Source: Prevotella sp.
Lineage (GTDB): Bacteria; Bacteroidota; Bacteroidia; Bacteroidales; Bacteroidaceae
Length of the DNA stretch: 37,715 bases
Assembly (NCBI GenBank): GCA_017960525.1
Contig: JAGCZA010000100.1
Coordinates: forward strand, 1-37,715
Direction of reading: 5' to 3'
Of the stretch, positions 14,828 to 23,416 are shown in pieces; within the stretch, counting starts at the first letter, position 1; each line of letters starts with the position of its first letter. The notes beneath the pieces are model-generated. The model did no database searches and was not told the origin of the DNA. It saw nothing but the letters and a program-made list of their open reading frames with translations. The position numbers and the translations under genes were made by a program.

Positions 14828-16624
14828 TTACTTGATGGTTGTCAGATAGGGGAAGCGGGCCTGCAGACGGTTGCGTTGGCAGTCTTTGCGGGCCTGCATG
14901 ACAGGCTCGTAGAGTTGGCCCAGTACCTGCTTCAGTTCTCCGTCAAGGTAGGTGCCCTTGTCTTCGGAGGCCGACTCGAGCAATGTCTCGAACCACTCCT
15001 TCTTTGCCGGGTAACTGCTGGTGTAGTAGTCGCCGTCGATGCTGGCCAGTTCTGCGGCCTTCTTCACAGCATCGTCGAGCGAACCCAACTGGTCAACCAA
15101 TTTGATGGGCAGGGCGTCGGAGGCCACCCACACGCGGCCCTGGGCAATCTCGTGCACCTCGTCGCGGGTCATGCCGCGCCCTTCGGCCACGATGTTCAGG
15201 AAGGTCTCGTAGCCACGGTTCACGTAGTTCTGCATCTGGCGCAACTCCTCGGCATTGTCTTTCGCAAAGATGAGGTTTGTCTCATAGTCGCCGTTCTTGT
15301 TGGTGGCCACGCCGTCCCAGGTCACTCCTAGCTTGTCTGTCACCAGTTCGCTCATATTGGGCACCAGTCCGAAGATGCCAATCGAGCCGGTCACGGTAGT
15401 GGGCTCGGCCACGATGTAGCTGGCCGGTGCGCTAATCATATAGCCGCCCGAAGCTGCATAGCCGCCCATCGACACCACGATGGGCTTCTTCTCCTTGAGC
15501 TGCTTGAGGGCGTGCCATATTTGCTCTGAGGCCATGGCGCTGCCGCCAGGCGAATTGACGCGCACCACCACGGCTTTCACGTCGTCGTCCTTGGCCAGGT
15601 CGTTCAGGTCGGAGACCATTTCGCTGCCCACGATGGCGTGCTCGCTGGAGAAGGCGCTGGCCTGTGCGTCGATGATTTCGCCGTAGGCGTAGTAGACGGC
15701 AATCTTGTCGCCCTTCTCCTTCTTGTCGGAGGGCAGGCCCTTCATGTCGCTCAAGGTCATCTGGTTGATGTCGTCATCGTCGCTGATGCCCAGTTTTGCG
15801 CGTATCACCTGCTTGATGCCGTCAGGGTAGAACTCGCCGTCAATGAGGCGTGCCTTCTTGTAGTCCTCGCTGTTGGCAAAGAGCATAATGCTGTCGTCGG
15901 CCAGTTGGTTCAGTTGCTCTGCGCTGACGCCTCGGCTCTCGGCCATGCTGTTCAGCCAGTTCTTCCAGATGGCCTGCAGATAGGCAGTGCGCTGTTCGCG
16001 GTCGTTCTCGCTCATGTCCTTGCGAGTGACGCTCTCGACGGCACTCTTGTACTTGCCGACGCGGATGCACTGGTAGCGCACGCCAATCTTCTCGTAGAGA
16101 CCGGTCATATAGTAGTTCTTGCCGCCTATTCCCTTGAAGTCGATCATACCGCCCTTGTTGAGGAAGAGCGAGTCGGCCACGGAGCATACATAGTAACTGC
16201 CCTGCAAGTACTGGTTGGCATAGGCAATGACCCACTTGCCGCTTTTCTTGAAGTCCTCCAGGGCGTCGCGTACCTGCTGGGCGGTGGCGGGGCCGTCAAA
16301 ACTGGTGGCACCTCCTTCAATGTAGATGCCCTTGATGTTTTCCTCGTTCTTGGCCTTTTCAATGGCGCTTACGATGTCATCGAGGCCCATAGCCTCCATA
16401 TCCATCTGGCCCAGGAGTTCGGCGATGGGGCTGTCGTCCTCGGCCCGCTCGCTGACCGTTCCGTCCAACTTGAGCACAAACACCGAGTTCTCTTTCGCCT
16501 TGGTTGGAGCACTGCTGCTGGCCACCATGCCGGCCAGTGAAATCATAAACATAATGCCGGCCAGAATGGCCAGAATCACGATGCCGCATATCGTGGCAAG
16601 CGTGTACTTGAAGAATTCTTTCAT
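14828..16624 (-). CDS. sppA: Signal peptide peptidase SppA, 67K type
   Basis: A 598-residue inner-membrane serine protease that degrades cleaved signal peptides. It has an N-terminal membrane helix (about 10-35), then two tandem crotonase-like protease domains. The catalytic Lys lies in GKYKSAVESVTRKDMSENDR (K193) and the nucleophile in SMGGYAASGGYMISAP (S392), the same Lys-Ser split between halves as in E. coli SppA. VRVNSPGGSAMASEQIW and the late GRVWVASDALPIKLVDQLGS are conserved. A TACCTTTG -7 element lies about 40 bases upstream, so sppA probably heads the sppA-lpxK-punA-thiL-fbp run. Confidence 0.95.
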   Translation of the reverse strand: MKEFFKYTLATICGIVILAILAGIMFMISLAGMVASSSAPTKAKENSVFVLKLDGTVSERAEDDSPIAELLGQMDMEAMGLDDIVSAIEKAKNEENIKGIYIEGGATSFDGPATAQQVRDALEDFKKSGKWVIAYANQYLQGSYYVCSVADSLFLNKGGMIDFKGIGGKNYYMTGLYEKIGVRYQCIRVGKYKSAVESVTRKDMSENDREQRTAYLQAIWKNWLNSMAESRGVSAEQLNQLADDSIMLFANSEDYKKARLIDGEFYPDGIKQVIRAKLGISDDDDINQMTLSDMKGLPSDKKEKGDKIAVYYAYGEIIDAQASAFSSEHAIVGSEMVSDLNDLAKDDDVKAVVVRVNSPGGSAMASEQIWHALKQLKEKKPIVVSMGGYAASGGYMISAPASYIVAEPTTVTGSIGIFGLVPNMSELVTDKLGVTWDGVATNKNGDYETNLIFAKDNAEELRQMQNYVNRGYETFLNIVAEGRGMTRDEVHEIAQGRVWVASDALPIKLVDQLGSLDDAVKKAAELASIDGDYYTSSYPAKKEWFETLLESASEDKGTYLDGELKQVLGQLYEPVMQARKDCQRNRLQARFPYLTTIK

Positions 16625-16662
16625 TTTGTGGTTGTTATTTGTTTTTGGTTTCTAATTGCCCG

Positions 16663-16670
16663 CAAAGGTA
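16663..16670 (-). promoter_or_regulatory. Likely -7 element of the sppA promoter
   Basis: TACCTTTG on the minus strand (16670-16663), 38 bases upstream of the sppA ATG. No TTG sits at the expected -33 position (TTT there instead), so the match is half of the consensus. Confidence 0.45.
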
Positions 16671-16711
16671 AGCATTTTTTTGTTATTTCTGAAAATAAAC
16701 AGGAAATATTT

Positions 16712-17200
16712 TCATTCGCTTGCCGTCATCTGGTGGTTCTCGTCGGCGTCGTACTCGCGTGGACGGTGCTTGAACAGGCGGTGATGGATGAAGTTCATGC
16801 CCTCTAAACAGACAATCACCATCCCCGTTGCGGCTGCCGCGAGGGCGTACATGCCCACACCGGCCGTCATGCCGATGGCCGACGTCACCCACAGGCCAGC
16901 GGCTGTGGTGAGTCCTTTCACCACGTTTTTCTGGAAAATGATGGTGCCCGCGCCGATGAAGCCGATGCCGCTGACCACCTGGGCGGCCATACGGGCCGGG
17001 TCGCGCTGGATGATGACCCCCGGCTGGCCCTCGAAGCCGTCGAAGCCGTGCATCGACAGCACCATGAAGAGGGCACTGCCCAAGCCCACGAGGAAGTGGG
17101 TGCGGAAGCCGGCCTCCTTCGAGCGGAACTCGCGCTCCAGGCCGATGGCTCCGCCGAGCATGGCCGCAATGAAAATCGTCAAGATGTAGTCTCCTGCCAT
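16712..17200 (-). CDS. MgtC/SapB-family membrane protein
   Basis: A 162-residue protein with about five hydrophobic helices. The motif block AAMLGGAIGLEREFRSKEAG followed by FRTHFLVGLGSALFMVLS is the hallmark of the MgtC/SapB/YhiD family, as are RMAAQVVSGIGFIGAGTI and GLTTAAGLWVTSAIGM. It lacks the C-terminal ACT-like cytosolic domain of true MgtC, so it matches the shorter YhiD/SapB form. The biochemical role of this group is uncertain (magnesium stress or ATP synthase regulation in MgtC itself). It lies 27 bases after the HD-domain gene and is probably co-transcribed with it. Confidence 0.9.
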   Translation of the reverse strand: MAGDYILTIFIAAMLGGAIGLEREFRSKEAGFRTHFLVGLGSALFMVLSMHGFDGFEGQPGVIIQRDPARMAAQVVSGIGFIGAGTIIFQKNVVKGLTTAAGLWVTSAIGMTAGVGMYALAAAATGMVIVCLEGMNFIHHRLFKHRPREYDADENHQMTASE

Positions 17201-17227
17201 AGTCTCTTATTTATTATATTGAACAGC

Positions 17228-17878
17228 CTAATTGTGAATTGTGGATACCGTGTTCTCTTCCTCAAAGATTTGGTCGAACAGCGCCCGCAGTTGTTGCGGC
17301 TGGGCCATGAAGTTGCGCAGTTCGTTCAGTTTCTTCTCGTTGGGCGAACCGGCAATCCACAGGCGGATATAGCCGTGGGCCGAATACTTTTCCTGCAAGT
17401 GGCTGCGGAACCGCTCCCATTGCGCTTCCTTGTCCAACTGCGGATAGTTCGCCAGCCCGAACTGCACCGTGCGGCGGATGACCACCAGCGGCTCGATGTC
17501 GCGGTCGGCCTCGGCCACAATCTTCCCGTAGATGCTGCGTGGCGACCGGGAGGCCGAGGCGCGGTGGTCCTCGATGGCCTCCTTCATTACGCGCAACTGC
17601 TCGGCGTTGAACCACCGCCGCAGCCTCACGTCCTGCGCCAGGATTTTGCCGCCCGTCAGGTGGTGGACGGCACGTGGTCCCGACATGCCGATGTCGTGAT
17701 AGGCGGCGATGGTATACACCATATCAATATCCGCACCCGTCTGACTGGCCAGCTGCAATGAGCGGCGTATCACGCGGGTGACGTGCTCCAGGTTGTGCGC
17801 CTTGTCAAATTCGGCGTAGCGCGGCAGAATCTGCGTCTCCACAAACTCCACCAAGTCGAGGCTTGCGTTGTTCTGCAT
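17228..17878 (-). CDS. HD-domain phosphohydrolase
   Basis: About 216 residues. The HD signature is KAHNLEHVTRVIRR (first metal His) and YTIAAYHDIGMSG (His-Asp), then VHHLTGGKI and EAIEDHRASASRSPRSIYGK, all in the order of small HD/YfbR-like predicted metal-dependent phosphohydrolases. The substrate cannot be told. The frame is open to a TTG at 17890, but that codon lies inside the -7 promoter element; ATG 17878-17876 is the sensible start and leaves only a few bases of leader. The last residues (STIHN) are encoded by two heptamers of the ATTGTGA type at 17231-17244. Confidence 0.85.
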   Translation of the reverse strand: MQNNASLDLVEFVETQILPRYAEFDKAHNLEHVTRVIRRSLQLASQTGADIDMVYTIAAYHDIGMSGPRAVHHLTGGKILAQDVRLRRWFNAEQLRVMKEAIEDHRASASRSPRSIYGKIVAEADRDIEPLVVIRRTVQFGLANYPQLDKEAQWERFRSHLQEKYSAHGYIRLWIAGSPNEKKLNELRNFMAQPQQLRALFDQIFEEENTVSTIHN

Positions 17879-17887
17879 AGCAACTTG

Positions 17888-17918
17888 CAAAGATACACTT
17901 TTTCATCCATACCTCCAA
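17888..17918 (-). promoter_or_regulatory. Promoter of the HD-domain gene, giving a very short leader
   Basis: On the minus strand TTG (17918-17916), 20 bases, TATCTTTG (17895-17888). The ATG is only ten bases after the -7 box, so the transcript should have a leader of roughly 3-6 bases. Confidence 0.6.
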
Positions 17919-17950
17919 AATATTTGTCAAGAATTAACATAGTAGTAAAA

Positions 17951-18032
17951 TTTGGACGAACCAAACCGGAAGTTTGGACGAACCAAACTATGACTTTGGA
18001 CGAACCAAACCAGAAGTTTGGACGAACCAAAC
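17951..18032. repeat. Array 1: four direct TTTGGACGAACCAAAC units, period 22 bp
   Basis: Perfect 16-base units start at 17951, 17973, 17995 and 18017. The 6-base spacers differ: CGGAAG, TATGAC, CAGAAG. Each unit is an imperfect palindrome, TTTGG-ACGAA-CCAAA. The array lies between two divergent promoters, 34 bp before the -33 element of the pectate lyase promoter and 33 bp beyond that of the HD gene. Confidence 0.95.
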
Positions 18033-18065
18033 TTTTAGGCCGAAAAAAATAAGATTCCCACTTTC

Positions 18066-18096
18066 TTGGCCAGTTCGTTTTTTTGTTGTACCTTTG
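18066..18096 (+). promoter_or_regulatory. Promoter of the pectate lyase gene
   Basis: TTG at 18066-18068, a 20-base gap, TACCTTTG at 18089-18096, followed by a leader of about 45 bases to the ATG at 18147. A good match to TTTG-N19-TAnnTTTG. Confidence 0.65.
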
Positions 18097-18146
18097 CAGG
18101 CGGATTGCGAAATGAAACTAACTAACTAACAACTAATCTTATCACA

Positions 18147-20858
18147 ATGAAACTACAGACCATTACATTGCTGGCCATTATGGCCACAACCGTACAGGCA
18201 CAGCAACTGAAGGTGGACATCAGTATCACCAACCGTCAGGCACAGGAAGTGCAGGAGCCGGGCTACACGCTCTGGCAGGCCGCACAGGGCAAGAGCACAT
18301 CCATCGACATCGACGGCATCACGTGCACACTCTCGTGCCCCAGCAGTGCCTCCTACGAGATACGCACAGGCTGGAGCAAGACGTTTATTCAGAACACCAC
18401 ATACAAGGAGCAGAACGGGCGTCTCACCTTCGACGGCATCAGTCTCGACCCCCGCACTTACGGCTCGTTCACGCTGCGCCTGGAGGGTCTGCCAGTCGGC
18501 CAGCACTCGCTGCAGACATACCATAATTGCTGGGAGAACCCCACGTCCTTCTACGCCGCCCCGATGACGGTAAAACTGAACGGTGAGGTGGTGCATGAGA
18601 ACGTGCAGCCCTCGTTCCTGCAGGCCGTGGCTGCCAACGCCACCCTGCTCGTCACGCCCTTCACCATCGCCAACGACGGCGACGCCGTGGAGTTGGAGTT
18701 CATCACCAGCGCCGACAATCCCGGCACGCCCGACAATGGCCAGGCCAACGAGTTCCAGGCCCCGCTGCTCAACGGCTTCGAGTTGAATACTGCCGACATC
18801 ACCGTGCAGGCCAAGGAACCTTATCCCGCCAACAACGATTTGCACGCCGACTGCGACGGTGGCAGCGTGACCCTCAGTTGGACTGCTGCTTCCGACAGGG
18901 TCAAGGAACATCGCCTCTACTTCGGCAAGAGTGAGGACGCTATGGCATTGCTGGCCACTACCGTCGAAACAGCCTATACCGTCAATGACCTCTACAGCGG
19001 CGACACCTACTTCTGGCGCATCGACGAAGTAGCCCAGGACGGCACCGTCAGCGAGGGCACCGCCTGGTGCTTCAAGCCCCGTCAGTTGGCCTTCCCCGAG
19101 GCCGAGGGCTACGGACGCTTTGCCAATGGCGGACGCGGCGGTAGTGTCTACCACGTGACCAGCCTTTCGGGCGACAACGTGCCCGGTACGCTGAAGTACG
19201 GTCTGCTGCTCGACGAGCCGCATACCATCGTCTTCGATGTCTCCGGCATCATCGACTTGGGTTTCGAGGCCATCTTCACCAAGCCCAATATCACCATTGC
19301 CGCCCAGACGGCTCCTGGCAAGGGCATCTGCCTGAAGGCGTCGAACATCAACATCGGCTCTGACAACATCGCTCGCTTTGTCCGCTTCAAGCGCGGTCTC
19401 GGCGTATACGGCGAGAATACGGGTAATGCGATGGGTATGAGTGGTGCCGACCACGCCATCGTCGATCACTGCACGGCAGCGTGGGGAACGGATGAGACCG
19501 TCTCAGGCCGTGGCGCGAAGAACATCACGTTCCAGTACAGCGGCATCTTCGAGGCCCTTGGCATCACCGGCCACAAGAACTACAGCGACGGCACCAACCA
19601 CGGTTATGCCGCCACCATCGACGGCCAGAAAGGCTCGTGGCACCACAATCTCCTGCTCAACTGCGAGGGCCGCAACTGGAGTATGGGCGGCGGTATGGAC
19701 GGCCAGAACCGTCCCATTGGCGGCCTTGACCTCTTCAACAACGTGTGCTACAACTGGCACAACCGCACCACCGACGGCAACTGCCACGAGGTGAACTTCG
19801 TGAACAACTATTATAAAATGGGCTCTGATACCAGGCGCAAAGAACTATTCATTATGGATTTTGAACTGGCCACCGACGTTGCCGACAACCGCACCAATAC
19901 GGCATACATCAGCGGCAATATCCGTGAGAACAAGAACCACACGCAGACCAAAGACAAGAAGGGCGATACCTATACTGCAACAGGGTATGTTCCTACCGAC
20001 TATCAATATATGGTCAACGAACCGCTCTTCCCCTCGTATGCCACCATCCATTCGGCCACAGACGCTATGAAGATTGTCACCAGTTACGGCGGTGCCTTTA
20101 TGCCCGTGCGCGACGAGCAGCACCAGCGCGTTATCCGTGAGACCCTTCAGGGTACATATACCTATGTAGGCTCGAAGTCGAAAATCAAGGGCGAGATTGA
20201 CAACGAGGCTGACATCACCGACGCCGCAAACGGCGGCTGGGAGGAATGGCCGGAGGAGACCCGTGCCGCCGACTGGGACACCGACCAGGACGGTATGCCC
20301 AACTGGTGGGAGCGTTGCGTGAACAGCGACCCTGCGACAGCCAACCACAACGACGACCCGGACGGCGACGGCTGGACGTTGTTGGAGGATTATCTGGAAT
20401 TCCTTGCCCACCCCTACGTCATCATCGAACCTAACGGTAGTGGCACCATCGACCTGAAGGAGCACTTCGCCGGTTTCTTCGGACAGAACGGCAATAGCGT
20501 CACGCCGACCTTTACCACCGAAAACTTGGAGGGCGGCCTCTTTGCCACCAGCATCGAGGGCACCACGCTGACCGTCAATGCCATCAAGCCTGACACCGAG
20601 AGCGTGGGCGTCTTCAATATCACCTGCTCCGACGGCACCACCACCTTCACTCAGCGCTTCGGTGTGGCCATCACCAGTGGCACCGAGACCACGGCCATTA
20701 CTGACCGCGCCTCAGAGTATGGCGGTGTGGTCAGCCGTGAGTTCTTCACCCTCGACGGCAAGTGCGTCTCAGAGATGCAGCCTATGGAGGTCTATCTGAT
20801 GAAAGAGACCCGCGCCGACGGCACCACTCGCACCACGAAAGTTATGAAGAGTCGCTAA
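18147..20858 (+). CDS. Secreted multidomain pectate lyase (PL1-like)
   Basis: A 903-residue protein. Signal peptide at 1-18 (ending VQA). Residues about 20-222 form a beta-rich domain that looks like a carbohydrate-binding module. Residues 228-311 are a fibronectin type III domain (GGSVTLSWTAASDRVKEHRL, TYFWRIDEV). The lyase domain (about 313-700) begins FPEAEGYGRFANGGRGGSVY and has the parallel beta-helix phrases TIVFDVSGIIDL, NITIAAQTAPGKGI, RFVRFKRG, DHAIVDHCTAAWGTDETVS and HHNLLLNCEGRN. A calcium-binding-type stretch DTDQDGMPNWWERCVNSDPA follows, then a C-terminal region ending FFTLDGKCV...GTTRTTKVMKSR, similar to tails of Prevotella exported enzymes. It would cleave polygalacturonate by beta-elimination outside the cell or at its surface. 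No susCD pair is visible nearby. Substrate is inferred from the family. Confidence 0.85.
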   Translation: MKLQTITLLAIMATTVQAQQLKVDISITNRQAQEVQEPGYTLWQAAQGKSTSIDIDGITCTLSCPSSASYEIRTGWSKTFIQNTTYKEQNGRLTFDGISLDPRTYGSFTLRLEGLPVGQHSLQTYHNCWENPTSFYAAPMTVKLNGEVVHENVQPSFLQAVAANATLLVTPFTIANDGDAVELEFITSADNPGTPDNGQANEFQAPLLNGFELNTADITVQAKEPYPANNDLHADCDGGSVTLSWTAASDRVKEHRLYFGKSEDAMALLATTVETAYTVNDLYSGDTYFWRIDEVAQDGTVSEGTAWCFKPRQLAFPEAEGYGRFANGGRGGSVYHVTSLSGDNVPGTLKYGLLLDEPHTIVFDVSGIIDLGFEAIFTKPNITIAAQTAPGKGICLKASNINIGSDNIARFVRFKRGLGVYGENTGNAMGMSGADHAIVDHCTAAWGTDETVSGRGAKNITFQYSGIFEALGITGHKNYSDGTNHGYAATIDGQKGSWHHNLLLNCEGRNWSMGGGMDGQNRPIGGLDLFNNVCYNWHNRTTDGNCHEVNFVNNYYKMGSDTRRKELFIMDFELATDVADNRTNTAYISGNIRENKNHTQTKDKKGDTYTATGYVPTDYQYMVNEPLFPSYATIHSATDAMKIVTSYGGAFMPVRDEQHQRVIRETLQGTYTYVGSKSKIKGEIDNEADITDAANGGWEEWPEETRAADWDTDQDGMPNWWERCVNSDPATANHNDDPDGDGWTLLEDYLEFLAHPYVIIEPNGSGTIDLKEHFAGFFGQNGNSVTPTFTTENLEGGLFATSIEGTTLTVNAIKPDTESVGVFNITCSDGTTTFTQRFGVAITSGTETTAITDRASEYGGVVSREFFTLDGKCVSEMQPMEVYLMKETRADGTTRTTKVMKSR

Positions 20859-20879
20859 ACTCTAAACACTCAACACTCA
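20859..20879. repeat. Short heptamer array between pectate lyase and hypD
   Basis: ACTCTAA, ACACTCA, ACACTCA in register fill most of the 30-bp gap. The same units occur in the porL-porM gap at 26929-26956. Confidence 0.7.
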
Positions 20880-20888
20880 ATAAGAATT

Positions 20889-23288
20889 ATGAACTTCAGC
20901 ATCAAGCACCCCGAAAACGAAGGAGGTATGAATGAGCGCATCAAGCGTCTCCGCCAACAGAATTTCGACACCCCAACCACGCTCAGCATCGAGCGCGCCT
21001 TGATAGAGACCGCGTTCTACAAGAAGAACTATGGCACGATGTCCACGCCCGTGCTCCGTGCCAAGAACTTCTACGAGATATGCAAGCGCAAGACTATCTA
21101 TATCGGCGAAGACGAACTGATTGTGGGCGAGCGCGGGCCGAAGCCCAAAGCCGTGCCAACGTTTCCGGAGTTGACGTGCCACTCGGTGGAAGACCTGCAC
21201 ACGCTGAACGAGCGCGAACTGCAACGCTACACCATCTCGCAGGAGGACATCGACACCTACGAGCGTGAGGTCATCCCCTACTGGCAGGGAAAGACGCAGC
21301 GTGAGCGCATCTTCAACCACGTCTCGCAGGCGTGGGAGGAGGCCTATCACGCCGGTGTCTTTACGGAGTTTATGGAGCAGCGCGCCGCCGGCCACACGGC
21401 TATGGACGGCAAGATGTACCACGAGGGCCTGCTTGACGTGAAGGCCCGCATCGAGGCCAAAATCAAGAGCCTCGACTACATCAACGACCCAGAGGCCACC
21501 GACAAGCAACAGGAGTTGGAGGCAATGGCCATCTCGTGCGATGCTGCCATCCTCTTTGCCGAAAGGCACGCCGAACTGGCCGAACAGATGGCTGCCAAAG
21601 AGCAGAATCCGCAACGCAAGGCCGAACTGGAGAAGATTGCCGACGTCTGCCGCTGGGTGCCCGCCCACGCCCCGCGTGACCTGTGGGAGGCCATTCAGAT
21701 GTACTGGTTCGTGCACCTCGGCACCGTGACGGAGTTGAACGGCTGGGACTCGATGAACCCCGGCCACATCGACCAGCACCTCTTCCCCTTCTACGAGCAG
21801 GGGCTGAACGACGGCACGCTGAACCGCGACAAGGCCAAGGAACTGCTCTCCTGCCTCTGGATAAAGTTCAACAACCAGCCCGCGCCGCCAAAGGTGGGTG
21901 TGACGGCCTTGGAGAGCGGCACTTACAACGACTTCACGAACATCAACATCGGCGGCGTCGACCGCAACGGCAACAGCGCCACCAACGAACTGTCGTATAT
22001 GATTCTGGAGATTCAGGAGGAATTGCACGAATTGCAGCCCGGCCTCTCTATCCATATCGCCGACGTCACGCCCGACGACTTCCTGCTGGAGGGCATCAAG
22101 GTGATACGCCAGGGGCACGGCTATCCCAGCATCTTCAACCCCGACACCTATATCAAAGAACTTGTGCGCGAGGGCAAGACCCTGGAGGATGCCCGCGAGG
22201 GCGGCTGCTCAGGCTGCATCGAGGTGGGCGCTTTCGGCAAGGAAGCCTATCTGCTTACGGGCTACCTCAACACACCGAAGATTCTGGAGATTACGCTTAA
22301 CAACGGCATTGACCCGGAGACGGGCAAGAAACTTGGGCTGGAGACCGGCGACCCGCGCACGTTCACCAGTTTCGAGCAACTCTATGACGCCTGGCACCAG
22401 CAGATGGAGTACTTCGTCAATCTGAAACTTTCGGTCAACAACTACATCGAGCGGATGTTTGCCCTCTACGCCCCTGCCACGTTCCTCTCGCTCTACATCG
22501 ACGACTGCATCGAGAAGGGTCGCGACTACTACAACGGCGGCGCCCGCTACAACACCACCTATATCCAGTGCACGGGCCTGGGCACCATCACCGACTGCTT
22601 CACCACCCTGAAGAAGCACGTCTTCGAGGACCATCGCTACACAATGGACGAGATACTCGAAGCCTGCAATAACAACTGGAAGGAACAGGAAGTGGTTCGC
22701 CAGTACATCCGCAACCACACACCGTTCTTCGGCAACGACGACCCGTATGCCGACGATATTGCCGTGCGCGTCTACGACGACCTGGTGAAGGCCATCGAGG
22801 GGCGCCCGAACACTCGGGGCGGCAAAACGCAATTGAATATGCTCTCCACCACCTGCCACAACTACTTCGGCAGCGTCTGCGGCGCCACGCCCAACGGCCG
22901 CTTCGCCCATTTCGCCATCAGCGACGGCACCAGCCCCGCCCACGGCAGCGACAGCCACGGCCCCACCGCCGTCATCAAGTCGTTGGGCAAACTCGACCAG
23001 ACTAAGAGCGGCGGCACGCTGCTCAACGTCCGCTTCGTGCCCCAGTTGTTGAGGCGCGAGGAAGATATGAAGAAACTGGGCTCGCTCATTCGCACCTACT
23101 TCCGCTTCGGCGGCCACCACATCCAGTTCAACATCGTCGATACGGCCACGCTCCACGACGCGCAGAAGCACCCAGAGAACTACCGCGACCTCCTGGTCCG
23201 CGTGGCCGGATATAGTGATTATTTCAACGATATGACGGAGCAGTTGCAGAACGAAATCATCGCCCGCACGGAGAACGAGGATTTATAG
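20889..23288 (+). CDS. hypD: Glycyl radical enzyme, probably trans-4-hydroxy-L-proline dehydratase
   Basis: A 799-residue glycyl radical enzyme. The radical site is RVAGYSDYF near the C-terminus (Gly774). The thiyl loop is GCSGCIEVGAFGKEAY with Cys443, Glu445 and a Tyr at +16 (Tyr459), the arrangement I recall for HypD; pyruvate formate-lyase has two adjacent Cys and diol/glycerol dehydratases have GCVEP. HypD dehydrates hydroxyproline to pyrroline-5-carboxylate, allowing use of collagen or plant-wall hydroxyproline. The loop differs from the HypD form I remember (GCVETGCFG) at two places (Thr to Val, Cys to Ala), so a neighbouring subgroup is possible. The start could also be Met14 (20928), directly preceded by AAGGAGGT. 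No radical SAM activase or proC is adjacent. It begins 30 bp after the pectate lyase gene, with which it may share a transcript. Confidence 0.75.
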   Translation: MNFSIKHPENEGGMNERIKRLRQQNFDTPTTLSIERALIETAFYKKNYGTMSTPVLRAKNFYEICKRKTIYIGEDELIVGERGPKPKAVPTFPELTCHSVEDLHTLNERELQRYTISQEDIDTYEREVIPYWQGKTQRERIFNHVSQAWEEAYHAGVFTEFMEQRAAGHTAMDGKMYHEGLLDVKARIEAKIKSLDYINDPEATDKQQELEAMAISCDAAILFAERHAELAEQMAAKEQNPQRKAELEKIADVCRWVPAHAPRDLWEAIQMYWFVHLGTVTELNGWDSMNPGHIDQHLFPFYEQGLNDGTLNRDKAKELLSCLWIKFNNQPAPPKVGVTALESGTYNDFTNINIGGVDRNGNSATNELSYMILEIQEELHELQPGLSIHIADVTPDDFLLEGIKVIRQGHGYPSIFNPDTYIKELVREGKTLEDAREGGCSGCIEVGAFGKEAYLLTGYLNTPKILEITLNNGIDPETGKKLGLETGDPRTFTSFEQLYDAWHQQMEYFVNLKLSVNNYIERMFALYAPATFLSLYIDDCIEKGRDYYNGGARYNTTYIQCTGLGTITDCFTTLKKHVFEDHRYTMDEILEACNNNWKEQEVVRQYIRNHTPFFGNDDPYADDIAVRVYDDLVKAIEGRPNTRGGKTQLNMLSTTCHNYFGSVCGATPNGRFAHFAISDGTSPAHGSDSHGPTAVIKSLGKLDQTKSGGTLLNVRFVPQLLRREEDMKKLGSLIRTYFRFGGHHIQFNIVDTATLHDAQKHPENYRDLLVRVAGYSDYFNDMTEQLQNEIIARTENEDL

Positions 23289-23296
23289 GCATCTGA

Positions 23297-23357
23297 GTTT
23301 GGACGAACCAAACCCCTACTTTGGTTCGTCCAAACTACCAGTTTGGTTCGTCCTGAT
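23297..23357. repeat. Array 2: three 22-bp-period palindrome units, first two facing each other
   Basis: Units start at 23298 (TTTGGACGAACCAAAC), 23320 (TTTGGTTCGTCCAAAC, opposite orientation) and 23342 (TTTGGTTCGTCC, then degenerate). Spacers are CCCTAC and TACCAG. Units 1 and 2 form a perfect 16-bp inverted repeat with a 7-base loop. The array fills most of the hypD-porP gap, so it could end the hypD transcript or control porP. Confidence 0.9.
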
Positions 23358-23416
23358 TTTGGACATCTTTTTGCCACCATAAATAATAAATGCCGTAATC
23401 ACACGTTATAATAAGC

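Noticed and set aside
17951-18032. Array 1 as a CRISPR
   Set aside because: Spacers are only 6 bases, units are 16 bases, and no cas gene is present; the repeat also appears in both orientations elsewhere.
18153-19469. 438-codon open frame antisense to the pectate lyase gene
   Set aside because: It is a shadow of the GC-rich codon pattern on the other strand: no recognisable motifs, and the plus-strand gene is clearly real. The same holds for long antisense frames at 20877-22118, 22209-23171, 9963-10943, 13792-14835 and 15638-16540.
20889-23288. Pyruvate formate-lyase
   Set aside because: No double-Cys active site; the loop GCSGCIEVGAFGKEAY and the RVAGYSDYF ending with NEIIARTE fit the HypD-like group better.
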